Shown here: positions 48,001 through 58,417 of the stretch, piece by piece
Numbering within the stretch: the first letter of the stretch is position 1
Layout of the letters: every line of letters begins with the position of its first letter
Assembly: GCF_034344865.1 (NCBI RefSeq)
Contig: NZ_CP133774.1
Location: 558,001-622,000 of the forward strand
Direction of reading: 5' to 3'
Length of the DNA stretch: 64,000 nt
Source of the DNA: Pseudomonas sp. 10S4
Lineage (GTDB): Bacteria; Pseudomonadota; Gammaproteobacteria; Pseudomonadales; Pseudomonadaceae
Position numbers and translations under genes: made by a program
The notes under the pieces: generated by a model
What the model was told of the DNA's origin: nothing
The model's database searches: none
The model's input: only the letters and a program-made list of their open reading frames with translations

Positions 48001-51000
48001 CTGGTCGGCAACAGCGGCAACAACGTACTCAGCGGTGGTGCCGGCGACGACACCCTCGACGGTGGCGTGGGTGCCGATGCCATGGTCGGCGGCGACGGCA
48101 TCGACACTTACTACGTCGATAACGTCGGCGATCTGGTGATCGAAACCGATGCTTCGCTGACCGCGCTCGACCGGGTGTTCTCGTCCATCGACTACACCCT
48201 CGGCGCCAACGTCGAGAACCTGATCCTTATCGGCAGCGCCAACCTCAACGGCACCGGCAACGCGGTCAACAACCGCATGACCGGTAACGATGGCGCCAAC
48301 ATCCTCGACGGTGGCCTGGGTGCCGACACCCTGATCGGTGGCCTGGGCAACGACACCTACATCGTCGATAACCTCGGCGACACCATCACCGAGACCAGCA
48401 CCCTGGCCAGCGAGATCGACACCGTGCATTCCTCGGTGGACTGGACGCTGGGCGCCAACCTGGAAAACCTGGTGTTGACCGGCAACGCCATCAACGGCAC
48501 CGGCAACGAACTGAATAACAGCCTGATCGGCAACGCCGGGGCCAACACCCTCAATGGCGGTCTCGGTGCCGATACCATGATCGGTGGCGACGGCGTCGAC
48601 ACCTACTACGTCGATAACGTCGGCGATGTGGTCATCGAAACCGATGCTTCGCTGACCGCGCTCGACCGGGTGTTCTCGTCCATCGACTACACCCTCGGCG
48701 CCAATGTCGAGAACCTGATTCTCGTCGGCAGCGCCAACCTCAACGGCACCGGCAACGCGGTCAACAACCGCATGACCGGTAACGATGGCGCCAACACCCT
48801 CGACGGCGGTCTCGGTGCCGACACCCTGATCGGTGGCTTGGGCAACGACACCTACATCGTCGACAACCTCGGCGACACCATCACCGAAACCAGCACCCTG
48901 GCCGGCGAAACCGACACCGTGCGTTCCTCGGTCAGTTGGACGCTGGGCGCCAACCTGGAAAACCTCTTCCTCTCCGGCAGCGACAACCTCAATGGCGGGT
49001 GGCAACAGCCAGAACAACGTGCTGGTCGGCAACAGCGGCAACAACGTACTCAGCGGTGGTGCCGGCGACGACACCCTCGACGGTGGCGTGGGTGCCGATG
49101 CCATGGTCGGCGGCGACGGCATCGACACTTACTACGTCGATAACGTCGGCGATCTGGTGATCGAAACCGATGCTTCGCTGACCGCGCTCGACCGGGTGTT
49201 CTCGTCCATCGACTACACCCTCGGCGCCAACGTCGAGAACCTGATCCTTATCGGCAGCGCCAACCTCAACGGCACCGGCACCGCGGTCAACAACCGCATG
49301 ACCGGTAACGATGGCGACAACATCCTCGACGGTGGCCTGGGTGCCGACACCCTGATCGGTGGCCTGGGCAACGACACCTACATCGTCGACAACCTCGGCG
49401 ACTCCATCACCGAGACCAGCACCCTGGCCAGCGAGATCGACACCGTGCATTCCTCGGTGGACTGGACGCTGGGCGCCAACCTGGAAAACCTGGTGTTGAC
49501 CGGCAACGCCATCAACGGCACCGGTAACGAACTGAACAACAGCCTGACCGGCAACGCCGGGGCCAACACCCTCGATGGCGGTCTCGGTGCCGACACCATG
49601 ATCGGTGGCGACGGCGTCGACACCTACTACGTCGACAACATCGGCGATGTGGTCATCGAAACCGATGCTTCGCTGACCGCGCTCGACCGGGTGTTCTCGT
49701 CCATCGACTACACCCTCGGCGCCAATGTCGAGAACCTGATCCTTATCGGCAATGCCATCAATGGCACCGGCAACGCAGCAAACAACCGCATGACCGGTAA
49801 CGCCGCAGCCAACACCCTCGATGGCGGTCTCGGCGCCGATACCATGATCGGTGGCGACGGTGTCGACACCTACTACGTCGACAACGTCGGCGATGTCGTG
49901 GTCGAAACCGATGCTTCGCTGACCGCACTCGACCGAGTGTTCTCGTCCATCGACTACACCCTCGGCGCCAACGTCGAGAACCTGATCCTTATCGGCAATG
50001 CCATCAATGGCACCGGCAATGAACTGAACAACCGCATGACCGGCAACGATGGCGCCAATACCCTCGACGGCGGCCTCGGTGCCGACACCCTGATCGGCGG
50101 TCTGGGCAACGATACCTACATCGTCGACAACCTCGGCGACTCCATCACCGAGACCAGCACCCTGGCCAGCGAGATCGACACCGTGCATTCCTCGGTGGAC
50201 TGGACGCTGGGCGCCAACCTGGAAAACCTGGTGTTGACCGGCAACGCCATCAACGGCACCGGCAACGAACTGAATAACAGCCTGATCGGCAACGCCGGGG
50301 CCAACACCCTCAATGGCGGTCTCGGTGCCGATACCATGATCGGTGGCGACGGCGTCGACACTTACTACGTCGATAACGTCGGCGATCTGGTCATCGAAAC
50401 CGACGCTTCGCTGACCGCACTCGACCGGGTGTTCTCGTCCATCGACTACACCCTCGGCGCCAACGTCGAGAACCTGATCCTTATCGGCAATGCCAACCTC
50501 AACGGCACCGGCAACGCGGTCAACAACCGCATGACCGGTAACGATGGCGCCAACAGCCTCGACGGCGGCCTGGGCCCGACACCCTGATCGGTGGCTTGGG
50601 CAACGACACCTACATCGTCGACAACCTCGGCGACACCATCACCGAAACCAGCACCCTGACCAGCGAGATCGACACTGTGCGTTCCTCGGTGGACTGGACG
50701 CTGGGCGCCAACCTGGAAAACCTGTTCCTCACCGGTAGCGACAACCTCAGCGGTACCGGCAACAGTCAAAGTAACTTTCTGATAGGCAACAGCGGCAACA
50801 ACACGCTCAGCGGTGGTGCCGGCAACGACACGATTGACGGCGGCATCGGCGCCGACACCATGATCGGTGGCGACGGCGTCGACACCTACTACGTCGATAA
50901 CACCGGCGACGTGGTGATCGAAACCGATACTTCGCTGACTGCACTCGACCGGGTGTTCTCGTCCATCGACTACACCCTCGGCGCTAACGTCGAGGACCTG

Positions 51001-51978
51001 ACCCTCATCGGCAGCGCCAACCTCAACGGCACCGGCAACGCCGTCAACAACCACATGACCGGTAACGATGGCGCCAACATCCTCGACGGTGGGCTGGGTG
51101 CCGACACCCTGATCGGCGGCCTGGGCAACGACACCTACATCGTCGACAACCTCGGCGACACCATCACCGAAACCAGCACCCTGACCAGCGAGATCGACAC
51201 CGTGCGTTCATCGATCAGCTGGACGCTGGGCGATAACCTTGAAAACCTGGTATTGACCGGCAGCGAGGGCCTGCGTGGCACCGGCAACGATCTGAACAAC
51301 GTGCTGATCGGTAATAGCGGCAACAACCGGCTCACCGGTGGTGCCGGTGATGACACGCTTGATGGAGGCGCTGGCGCCGACCTCATGATGGGAGGCGACG
51401 GCGCAGACACCTACTACGTCGACGACGAATCCGACTTTGTTTTCGAAACCGGATCCTCGCTGACCGAGCACGACCGAGTATTCTCGTCCATCGACTACAG
51501 CCTCCAGTCCAACCTCGAGGACCTTCTACTCCTCGGCAGCGGCAACCTTAACGGCACCGGCAACGACGTGGCCAACCTCATGACAGGCAACACCGGCAAC
51601 AACACCCTCGACGGTGGTCTGGGCAACGACACCCTGATCGGAGGCCTGGGCAAGGACACATTGATCGGCGGCGGTGGCGCAGATACGTTTGTGTTCAATG
51701 CCTGGAACGAAACGGGCGTTGGCAACCTGCGCGATGTCATCACCGATTTCAGCAGCCTGCAGGGCGACAAGATTGATCTGACGCAGTTTGATGCCAACCT
51801 GCTTAATGCTGGCGTCAACAGCTTTACTTTCATCGGTGCCAATGACTTCACCGGAGCCGGCCAACTGCGCTTCGTCGACCATGTACTGTCGGGTAATGTC
51901 AGCGGCAATGTCGGCGCGGACTTCGAAATCCAGTTAGTCGGTGTCAACGCCTTCACTGCTCAGGATCTGGTGGCTTGA
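45047..51978 (+). CDS. Giant serralysin-like RTX metalloprotease (three frame breaks)
   Basis: This is a secreted M10 metallopeptidase of about 2310 residues. The start is ATG 45047, with AGGA 7 bases upstream; ATG 44957 is also in frame. There is no Sec signal, as usual for type I secretion. The protease domain (about residues 20-270) has the zinc site HEIGHALGLKHP (His157, His161, His167) and the Met-turn VMSYHN. RTX-type nonapeptides (GGxGxDxxx) and 82-92-residue modules then repeat to about residue 2190. The C-terminal GADTFVFNAWNETGVGNLRD segment is the usual haemophore/protease ending. The frame breaks at about 47975 (+2), 48995 (+1) and 50574 (-1), all inside repeats. No ABC/MFP/OMF secretion genes are adjacent. 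Confidence 0.85.
47500..51470 (+). repeat. Long array of nearly identical RTX-linked modules
   Basis: Modules of 82-92 residues (246-276 bases) alternate between two types. Type A reads DTYYVDNVGDVVIETDASLT and type B reads DTYIVDNLGDTITETSTLAS. DNA identity between copies is very high, and a four-module block recurs with an offset of about 1022 bases (the break at 47975 is repeated near 48995). About fifteen modules are present. Confidence 0.85.
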
Positions 51979-52032
51979 CGGGTTCGTTGCAACAGTAAAT
52001 CCCCGCCTGTAAAGCAGACCGGGTGAACAAAC

Positions 52033-52065
52033 AAAAACGCCCCGACTGGTTCGGGGCGTTTTTTA
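52033..52065. terminator. Bidirectional terminator between the RTX gene and the LuxR gene
   Basis: AAAAACGCCCCGA, a CTGGT loop and TCGGGGCGTTTTTT form a strong hairpin between the two convergent stops. Confidence 0.88.
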
Positions 52066-52088
52066 TTTGTAATCGCGCAACGTGTCAG

Positions 52089-54827
52089 TTAGCCCAACAC
52101 GCCCAATTCCTTGGCCCGCGCCACCGCCTGGGTTCTGCGCTCAACCCCAAGCTTGCTGTTGATATGACTGGCGTGGGTCTTCACCGTATGCAGCGAGATA
52201 AACAGCTGATCGCTGATTTCCTGGTTTGAGCAACCTTGGGCGATCAGTCTTAAAACCGCCAGTTCTCGCACGCTGAGCTGCTCTGTCGCGTGGGATGACT
52301 CCAGAATCGGGAGGGCAGACGAAACCGGAAGCTTTTCTTCAAGACTCTGTGAAACAGCCGTTGCCGCACAGGATAGAAGTTGCCCGCGCAGCCAGTCCGG
52401 ATGTTCGGCCAACAACCCATCAAACGGTTGCAGCACACCACCGGCCGCCGCCTCCAGTGCCTGAGCCAATGCCTTGCGTGCTTCAGGCTCACGCCCACTC
52501 GCCAGCAACAACATAATTTTCTGCGTCAGCGCCATCACACAGAGCATCTGCCGCCCCGTCTGCTGCCCATGCTCAAGCAACGCATTCAAACGCCCCTCGG
52601 CCAGCATCGGCTGCCCCTGAATCACCTCAAGCAAGGCTTGTTGCAACTCGATGTGCAGCGGCAGTTGTGGATGGAATTCCGGCGGCGCGGCGGCGCGTTC
52701 ACCGTTGTAGGTCTGGCCCAATCGCGCGAGCCAGGCTTCGGCCAGATCGGTGCGGCCCTGAGCCAGCCAGAGTTCGCATTTGACCAGGGTGATCATCGCC
52801 AGGTAATAGATCGGCGGGACATCCCAGATGTGCATCAACCGTTCGGCTTCGGCCAGTTCGGCAAAGGCTTTGGCGAACTCGCCGCTGCTGCCCTCGAGCC
52901 TGGCGATCACACAGTGGCCGATCAATACACTGATGTCGCGACAGGCCCGCGCTTCGCTCAAACCGGCCTGCAAACGTAACCGAGCGGCGTCCGGCTGCAA
53001 GCGCAGCGCCAGCAGAAAACCCTCGTACAAGATCAAACGGGCGCGCACCGCATACAACCGTTGCGGCGACAACCCGTGCAGGCGTTGCAGCCCCTGACGG
53101 ACCTCATCGAGCGAGCGCAGGATCTCCCCGCGCGCCTGCAACACGCGGGCGCGGTCGTAATGGGCCAAGGCCTCGAACAACGGATTGCCGACGCGCTGCG
53201 CCAACTCCAGGGACTCGCGATTCAGGCCCCGGGCGCGCCACAAGTCGCCATCGGCAATCGCCAGGTTGGACAAGGTAGAGAGGCACATCAGGCGCTGGCC
53301 GTAACGTTTGGCGGGCAGGCTTTCCAGCGCTTCGCTGCAATAGAGCAGCGTCAGTTCACGATTGCCGCGTCCACGGGCGATGATGCCGCTCAGGGCCAGC
53401 CATTGCGCCAGCATGGACTTCTGCGCCGTGGCCGACGGCGCTGGCAGGAAACGGCTCAAGTGATTGGCCAGCTCCTCGGCAGCGTCCAACTGGCAGGCCA
53501 GCCCCAGCGCCCAGCTATAAAGCACGATCAGCCGTGGCGTGCTAATCAGCAGGCTGTCGGGCAAGTCCATTTTCCAGCGCAGCAGCATGCCGACGTTTTG
53601 CTCCGCCAGCAGCTGTTCTTCCGAAAGGTTTTGCACCAGGTTCGCCGCGACATCCAGGTGCCCGGCGCGCAAGGCCTGCTCTACCGCCTCATCGAGCAAT
53701 CCCTGGGCGTTGAACCAGCGGCAGGCACGCAAATGCAGGCTGGCGGCCGGCACCAGGGCCTGAGTCGTGGGCCGCGTGCGCAGCAAGTCGGAAAACAAGT
53801 GGTGATAACGGTACCAGTGACCGTGCTCGTCCAACGGCACCAGAAAAATCTGATGGGCCAACAGGAAACGCAGGATCTCGGCGCTGTCATGTGCCTCGCG
53901 CACGGCGTCGCACAACTCGCTGCAAAAGCGCTCCTGAGGCGCGGTGTCATAGAGGAATGCCTGCACTTCGGCGGGCAAACAATCGATGACTTCTTCCAGC
54001 AAGTAATCGCGGATCAGCCCTTCCCCGCCGTGCAGCGACTGCGGCAACGCGCCATCGCTGCCGACTTCGGACGCCGCCAGCAGCCAGAAGCGCAGGCCGG
54101 CCACCCAGCCTTCGCTGCGCAGGATCAGGCTTTCCAGCGCCTCCCCGCGCAATGAACTGCTATGGCGATCCAGCAGGGTCAGGGCTTCGTCACGGGTCAG
54201 TCGCAGGTCTTGCTCATGCAGTTCGAGCAGTTGCCGCGACAGCCGCAGTCGCGCCAGGTGCCAGTCAGGACGTTGCCGACTGGTGACCATGACCAGCAGG
54301 CCATCGGGGAGGTGATTGAGGAAAAATTGCAGGCAGCGATCGAGCACCGGTCCCTGGGCCAAATGGTAGTCATCCAGCACCAGCAGCAATGGCGTACTCG
54401 GCGACAGGTGCACGGCCAGCTCATCCAGCAAACCGTCCAGCCATTCTTCGAAGGCGAAGGGTTGATGGCGCTGACGCATTTTCAGCAGCCCGAGCGCCTT
54501 GCTGCCCAGTTGCGGAAAAAAGTCCTGAAGGCCTTCGAGCAGACGCTCGAGGAAACGCCCCGGATCGTTGTCCCGCGGGCTCAATCCCAGCCAAAGACTT
54601 TGCCAATGAGCCGGCAGGCTCTGACAGAACTCCACTGCCAACGAACTCTTGCCGAACCCCGCCGGGGCGCTGACCAGCAGCAACCGGCCACCCAGCCCCG
54701 CACCCAGGCGTTCGCACAGGCGAGGTCGCAGCACATGGCCGTCAGGCAACGGGGGCCGGAAGAAACGCCCGTCCAATGCCGCGACGGCGACGGTTGCAGG
54801 ACCCGGAAGTGGGGACAGATCAGTCAT
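52089..54827 (-). CDS. MalT-like LuxR-family transcriptional activator
   Basis: This 912-residue STAND-type regulator has an N-terminal P-loop ATPase (Walker A APAGFGKSS, Lys60; Walker B-like LLLVLDDYHLA), a winged-helix region and a long TPR-like helical sensor (about 370-820). The C-terminal LuxR helix-turn-helix is about residues 845-905 (LSVRELAVLRLIAQGCSNQE, then LFISLHTVKTH). Such proteins bind ATP and an inducer before oligomerising on DNA. It lies just downstream of the DUF1302-DUF1329 pair, on the same strand but behind a terminator, and probably controls it. The inducer is unknown. Confidence 0.9.
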   Translation of the reverse strand: MTDLSPLPGPATVAVAALDGRFFRPPLPDGHVLRPRLCERLGAGLGGRLLLVSAPAGFGKSSLAVEFCQSLPAHWQSLWLGLSPRDNDPGRFLERLLEGLQDFFPQLGSKALGLLKMRQRHQPFAFEEWLDGLLDELAVHLSPSTPLLLVLDDYHLAQGPVLDRCLQFFLNHLPDGLLVMVTSRQRPDWHLARLRLSRQLLELHEQDLRLTRDEALTLLDRHSSSLRGEALESLILRSEGWVAGLRFWLLAASEVGSDGALPQSLHGGEGLIRDYLLEEVIDCLPAEVQAFLYDTAPQERFCSELCDAVREAHDSAEILRFLLAHQIFLVPLDEHGHWYRYHHLFSDLLRTRPTTQALVPAASLHLRACRWFNAQGLLDEAVEQALRAGHLDVAANLVQNLSEEQLLAEQNVGMLLRWKMDLPDSLLISTPRLIVLYSWALGLACQLDAAEELANHLSRFLPAPSATAQKSMLAQWLALSGIIARGRGNRELTLLYCSEALESLPAKRYGQRLMCLSTLSNLAIADGDLWRARGLNRESLELAQRVGNPLFEALAHYDRARVLQARGEILRSLDEVRQGLQRLHGLSPQRLYAVRARLILYEGFLLALRLQPDAARLRLQAGLSEARACRDISVLIGHCVIARLEGSSGEFAKAFAELAEAERLMHIWDVPPIYYLAMITLVKCELWLAQGRTDLAEAWLARLGQTYNGERAAAPPEFHPQLPLHIELQQALLEVIQGQPMLAEGRLNALLEHGQQTGRQMLCVMALTQKIMLLLASGREPEARKALAQALEAAAGGVLQPFDGLLAEHPDWLRGQLLSCAATAVSQSLEEKLPVSSALPILESSHATEQLSVRELAVLRLIAQGCSNQEISDQLFISLHTVKTHASHINSKLGVERRTQAVARAKELGVLG

Positions 54828-54977
54828 GGCCGGCTCTTGTTTGAATTGCTGTTGGCGGCGTTGCAGATGTCCGCAGACTAGCGGTAAACGGAGCGGTATT
54901 GAAGGTTGTTGCTACAAATGGCTACAAAAAGAATACAACCAAAGGTGTCAGGCTTTTGATACATCCGTATCAGTGAA

Positions 54978-55062
54978 AAGATCGCAGCCTTCGGCAGCTC
55001 CATGGGATCGGCGTATACCCGTAGGAGCTGCCGAAGGCTCGGGCCGCGTTCGGACGATCTTT
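54978..55062. repeat. REP-type inverted pair, GGAGCTGCCGAAGGCTGCGA family
   Basis: GATCGCAGCCTTCGGCAGCT and its inverted copy AGCTGCCGAAGGCTCGGGCC face each other across a short spacer in the LuxR/DUF1329 gap. The right arm is less conserved. The gap (54828-55134, about 307 bases) holds only this, the terminator at 55077, and presumably the luxR promoter. Confidence 0.8.
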
Positions 55063-55076
55063 TGATGTTTTTCCCC

Positions 55077-55110
55077 AAAAAAACGCCCCGAACCAGTCGG
55101 GGCGTTTTTC
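55077..55110 (-). terminator. Terminator of the DUF1302-DUF1329 unit
   Basis: On the minus strand AAAACGCCCCGA, CTGGTT and TCGGGGCGTTTTTTT form a strong hairpin with a T-run 25 bases after the DUF1329 stop. Confidence 0.88.
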
Positions 55111-55134
55111 GAGGATGCGGCCTCTGATTACTGC

Positions 55135-56499
55135 TTAGCGAATACCATCCTGACCCAGGTTGCCCGGCTGGAATTCACTTTTGCTGGCAGAGAAGCCGAA
55201 GTCATACGCCTGTTTCTCTTCGTTCTTCATGCCCAGTGCCAGGTAGCGGCCCGATTGCAGGTCGTACAGGACTTCCAGCGCATACCACGGCACTTGCTTG
55301 TCGTAGTAATCCTCGGCATGGGCTTCGGCCACGCGCCACAGCTGACCACGACCGTCGTAATGGTCGATGACCGCTGCCTGCCAGGTGTCTTCGTCGATGA
55401 AGAAGTCACGTTTGGCATAGATATGACGCTGACCTGGCTTCAAGGTCGCCACCACATGCCAGACCCGGCGCAGCTCGTAACGCGTCAGGTCCTGGTTGAT
55501 ATGGCCGGCCTTGATGATGTCGGTGTACTTGAGAGTCGGCGAATCGATCTTGTAGCTGTCGGAGGCAATGTACATCTCCTTCTTGCCTTCGAGCGCCCAG
55601 TCATAACGATCCGGTGCGCCGTTGTACATGTCCAGGTTGTCGGAGGTGCGCAGGCCATCCGCGGCAGTGCCCGGGCCGTCATAGGACACTTGCGGTGCCT
55701 GACGCACACGGCGCTGGCCAGTGGCGTAAACCCAGGCCTTGCGAGGTTCCTTCACTTGGTCAAGGGTCTCATGCACCAGCAGCACGGTACCTGCCAGACG
55801 GGCCGGCGCGGTCACTTTCTGCTTGAAGTAGAACAGGACGTTGCCCGGATTTTTCGGGTCGTAGTCCTTCATCTTGTCGCGGAACACGAACTGATCCTGG
55901 AAATACACCAGGCTGAACGAGCCATTGGTCTGTGGCGTCGCCTGGGTCACGAGGCGGGTCACGCTGCCACCGCGATAGCGGGTGATGTGGTTCCAGATGA
56001 CTTCCAGACCGGTTTTCGGGATCGGGAACGGTACGGCGGTTTCGAAGTTTTCCAGGCCGTTGCCACCGGCGACCAGGTTGGTGGTCGTGGCGTTCTTTTT
56101 GATGGCGGCAAACACGTCATCCGGCACGGTGGCGCCGCGATGGGACGGATAGACCGGCATTTTGAACGTGTCCGGGTAGCGCTTGAACATCGCGTACTGG
56201 CCCGGTGCAAGCTTGTCCTTATATTGGTCAACGTTTTGTGCGGTGATGGTGAACAGCGGTTTTTCGCTGGCGTAAGGGTCGGACAGGAAGCCTTTGCTGT
56301 CGACCGTGCCGGCATTTTTCGGCAGCGGTTTCCAGGCCGGGATCGAACCGTCGGCGTTACCCGCCATCTCGGCCCCCATCGGCGTCAGGCTTTTGCCCAG
56401 CTTGTCGGCTTCGGCAGCAGGAACCGCCGCCATGACCGCGCTGGCCAGCAGCGAAAGCCCCAGAACACCGGCGTGGAACAGACTCTTTGTTATTTTCAT
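55135..56499 (-). CDS. DUF1329 exported protein (outer-membrane lipid-handling candidate)
   Basis: This 454-residue protein has a Sec signal peptide (cleavage after SAVMA). The mature part begins VPAAEADKLGKSLTPMGAEM and shows the DUF1329 features GSIPAWKPL, YPSHRGATVP and the C-terminal DIHxDxG-like ELRRVWHVVATLKPG. The family belongs to the LolB/LolA-like lipoprotein-localisation fold group and is almost always next to a DUF1302 gene, as here (28-base gap). I infer a periplasmic carrier for a hydrophobic substrate. The actual role is not known to me. Confidence 0.9.
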   Translation of the reverse strand: MKITKSLFHAGVLGLSLLASAVMAAVPAAEADKLGKSLTPMGAEMAGNADGSIPAWKPLPKNAGTVDSKGFLSDPYASEKPLFTITAQNVDQYKDKLAPGQYAMFKRYPDTFKMPVYPSHRGATVPDDVFAAIKKNATTTNLVAGGNGLENFETAVPFPIPKTGLEVIWNHITRYRGGSVTRLVTQATPQTNGSFSLVYFQDQFVFRDKMKDYDPKNPGNVLFYFKQKVTAPARLAGTVLLVHETLDQVKEPRKAWVYATGQRRVRQAPQVSYDGPGTAADGLRTSDNLDMYNGAPDRYDWALEGKKEMYIASDSYKIDSPTLKYTDIIKAGHINQDLTRYELRRVWHVVATLKPGQRHIYAKRDFFIDEDTWQAAVIDHYDGRGQLWRVAEAHAEDYYDKQVPWYALEVLYDLQSGRYLALGMKNEEKQAYDFGFSASKSEFQPGNLGQDGIR

Positions 56500-56527
56500 A
56501 TGTGTGTTCGTCCTGAAAAAACTGTGC

Positions 56528-58417
56528 TTAGAAGTTCACGCCGACGCTGAGGGCAACGAAGTCGCGATCATCCACCGTGCTGTAGTCGCCACCAAAGAAG
56601 TTGGTGTAGTTCAGACTCGCTGTGTAGGTGTTCTGGTATTCGGCATCGAGCCCAAGGCTGATTGCCTTGCGACCTTCTTCGAAGTTGCCGCCTGGGCCTG
56701 GTGAGTAACCCTTGACGTCATGGGACCAGGCCACGTTCGGCTTCAGGTTCACGCCGGCAAACACGTCGCTGTAATCCCAGATGGCGCGACCGCGATAGCC
56801 CCACGAAGTAGCCGTGGTAAAACCATCGTTGTTGCAATTGCTGCTTTGGTTGCTGGTCGATGCACCCGCACCGGCACCTGCGATGGTGGAGGCGTTGAGG
56901 ATCTGCGAGCAAGTGTTGAGGCCACCGGTAGACGGCAGTTCACCCGGACCGAAGACCGGATCGCGGCCATAACGGGCATCGGACTTGCTTTCCAGACCGC
57001 CGACGTGGGTCACGCCGACTTCACCGACCAGGGTCAGACGGTTGGCGCCCATGACCTGATCGAAGAAATGCGTGAACGTCGTCTGGAACTGGGTGATTTC
57101 CTTGCGGTTATAGCCGTGCAGATCCTGACCGGGGACGCCGCTGAGAATCGACGCATTGGTCAGCGCACCGCCCAACGGACGCACACCGGCGAACAGAATG
57201 TCGGTGGAGTTCAACTGCACCGGCGCATTCGGCCGGTAGCTGATCTCACCGCTCCACGCCGTACCGGTAGGCAGGGTGGTGGAGAAGCTCAAACCATACA
57301 GACGAATGTCTTCTGGGTACTCGATGAAGTATTCCGAGTTACCCGCAACCACCAAAGGCCCCAGTGCCTGGAACGGGCCTGGCAGTGCCTTGACGCCGTT
57401 ATAGACCGACTGTGGCGCACCCGTGGCGCTGAAGATCGGCGCACGGCTGTGGTAGTTCATGAAGTAGGCACCGAATTCGGTGGCCAGCGGATCGAACATG
57501 TACTTGGCGGCAACACCAAACTGCCCACTGTCCCGCGCGTTGCGGTTAGGGGCGCGGCGCACCAGAACGCCTTCGTCGTTGACGTCGACATTGGCAGCGG
57601 CCAATGGACCGAGCGCCACGCCTGGAATCGTCGAACTCTTGTTCAGTACCCGCAGGTTGTCATCGCAACCGGTGGTCACGATGTCGGGCTGAGAGAAAAA
57701 CGTGCCGCAGTTATCGGTGACGGTCTTTTGCCAGTCAAGCTGATAGAAGCCCTCGGCCGACAGGTTTTCGGTAAGGCTCTGGGACACGTAGAACATGTTG
57801 ACCGGGATCAGGCCTTCCTTGATCTCGGCACCTGGACGACGGAACGCGGACACGTCGATCGGGTTGATCGAGTTGATACCGCCGCCAATGAAAGTACTTT
57901 CACCCCAGTTCACAACCTGCTTGCCCAGACGCACCGAACCCGGCTCATCGGCAATGGAGTAGTTGTGGTAAATGAAGGCGTCGAGGATCTGGCCGCCCGA
58001 TGACTTGGCCGCTTCATCCCGGTGATCGTTGCTGACGTTCTTGAATTCCAGGTCCTGGTTTTGCAGCGCGAAGTCGTACCAGTATTTGCCCCGCACGAAC
58101 ACGCCGGTATCGCCGTATTTCAATTCAAGGTCATGGATGCCTTTGAAGATCTTCGAGAAGGCTTGCCCGCTCTTGAAGTTCGCGTGACCGTCATCGGAGG
58201 TTTGGGACAAGCCCTTGCCACCGTTGTTGACACCAATAAGGTCCTTGTTCGGCTGCTGGGTCGAAACACTCATGCCCAGGGAGAGCGACGAGTCGAACTG
58301 ACCTTCGATTTCACCGATATTGAAACTGACGCCGAATGCGGGCCCGGCGAGCGTAGAAGCAAGACTGACCGCCAGCGGCAATTTCGCCCGGCGCCAGAAC
58401 TGGTTTACTGATGTCAT
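56528..58417 (-). CDS. DUF1302 outer-membrane beta-barrel protein
   Basis: This 629-residue protein is read from ATG 58417 (MTSVNQFWRRAKLPLAVSLA), with GGAG 9 bases upstream. A signal peptide ends near AGPAFG, and the mature start VSFNIGEIEGQFDSSLSLGM is typical for the family. The product is rich in alternating aromatic/polar strands and ends in VGVNF, with a terminal Phe, as expected for an outer-membrane barrel. It is probably a channel or uptake port for a hydrophobic compound, working with the DUF1329 protein. Confidence 0.9.
   Translation of the reverse strand: MTSVNQFWRRAKLPLAVSLASTLAGPAFGVSFNIGEIEGQFDSSLSLGMSVSTQQPNKDLIGVNNGGKGLSQTSDDGHANFKSGQAFSKIFKGIHDLELKYGDTGVFVRGKYWYDFALQNQDLEFKNVSNDHRDEAAKSSGGQILDAFIYHNYSIADEPGSVRLGKQVVNWGESTFIGGGINSINPIDVSAFRRPGAEIKEGLIPVNMFYVSQSLTENLSAEGFYQLDWQKTVTDNCGTFFSQPDIVTTGCDDNLRVLNKSSTIPGVALGPLAAANVDVNDEGVLVRRAPNRNARDSGQFGVAAKYMFDPLATEFGAYFMNYHSRAPIFSATGAPQSVYNGVKALPGPFQALGPLVVAGNSEYFIEYPEDIRLYGLSFSTTLPTGTAWSGEISYRPNAPVQLNSTDILFAGVRPLGGALTNASILSGVPGQDLHGYNRKEITQFQTTFTHFFDQVMGANRLTLVGEVGVTHVGGLESKSDARYGRDPVFGPGELPSTGGLNTCSQILNASTIAGAGAGASTSNQSSNCNNDGFTTATSWGYRGRAIWDYSDVFAGVNLKPNVAWSHDVKGYSPGPGGNFEEGRKAISLGLDAEYQNTYTASLNYTNFFGGDYSTVDDRDFVALSVGVNF

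Noticed and set aside
47830..51054. Long open frames on the minus strand opposite the RTX gene (up to 432 residues)
   Set aside because: They mirror the repeats of the plus-strand gene, give low-complexity Val/Gly/Asp-rich translations without domains, and lack ribosome-binding sites.
47500..51470. CRISPR-like or satellite array
   Set aside because: The repeats are 246-276 bases, in frame, and encode RTX-linked protein modules. There are no unique spacers.
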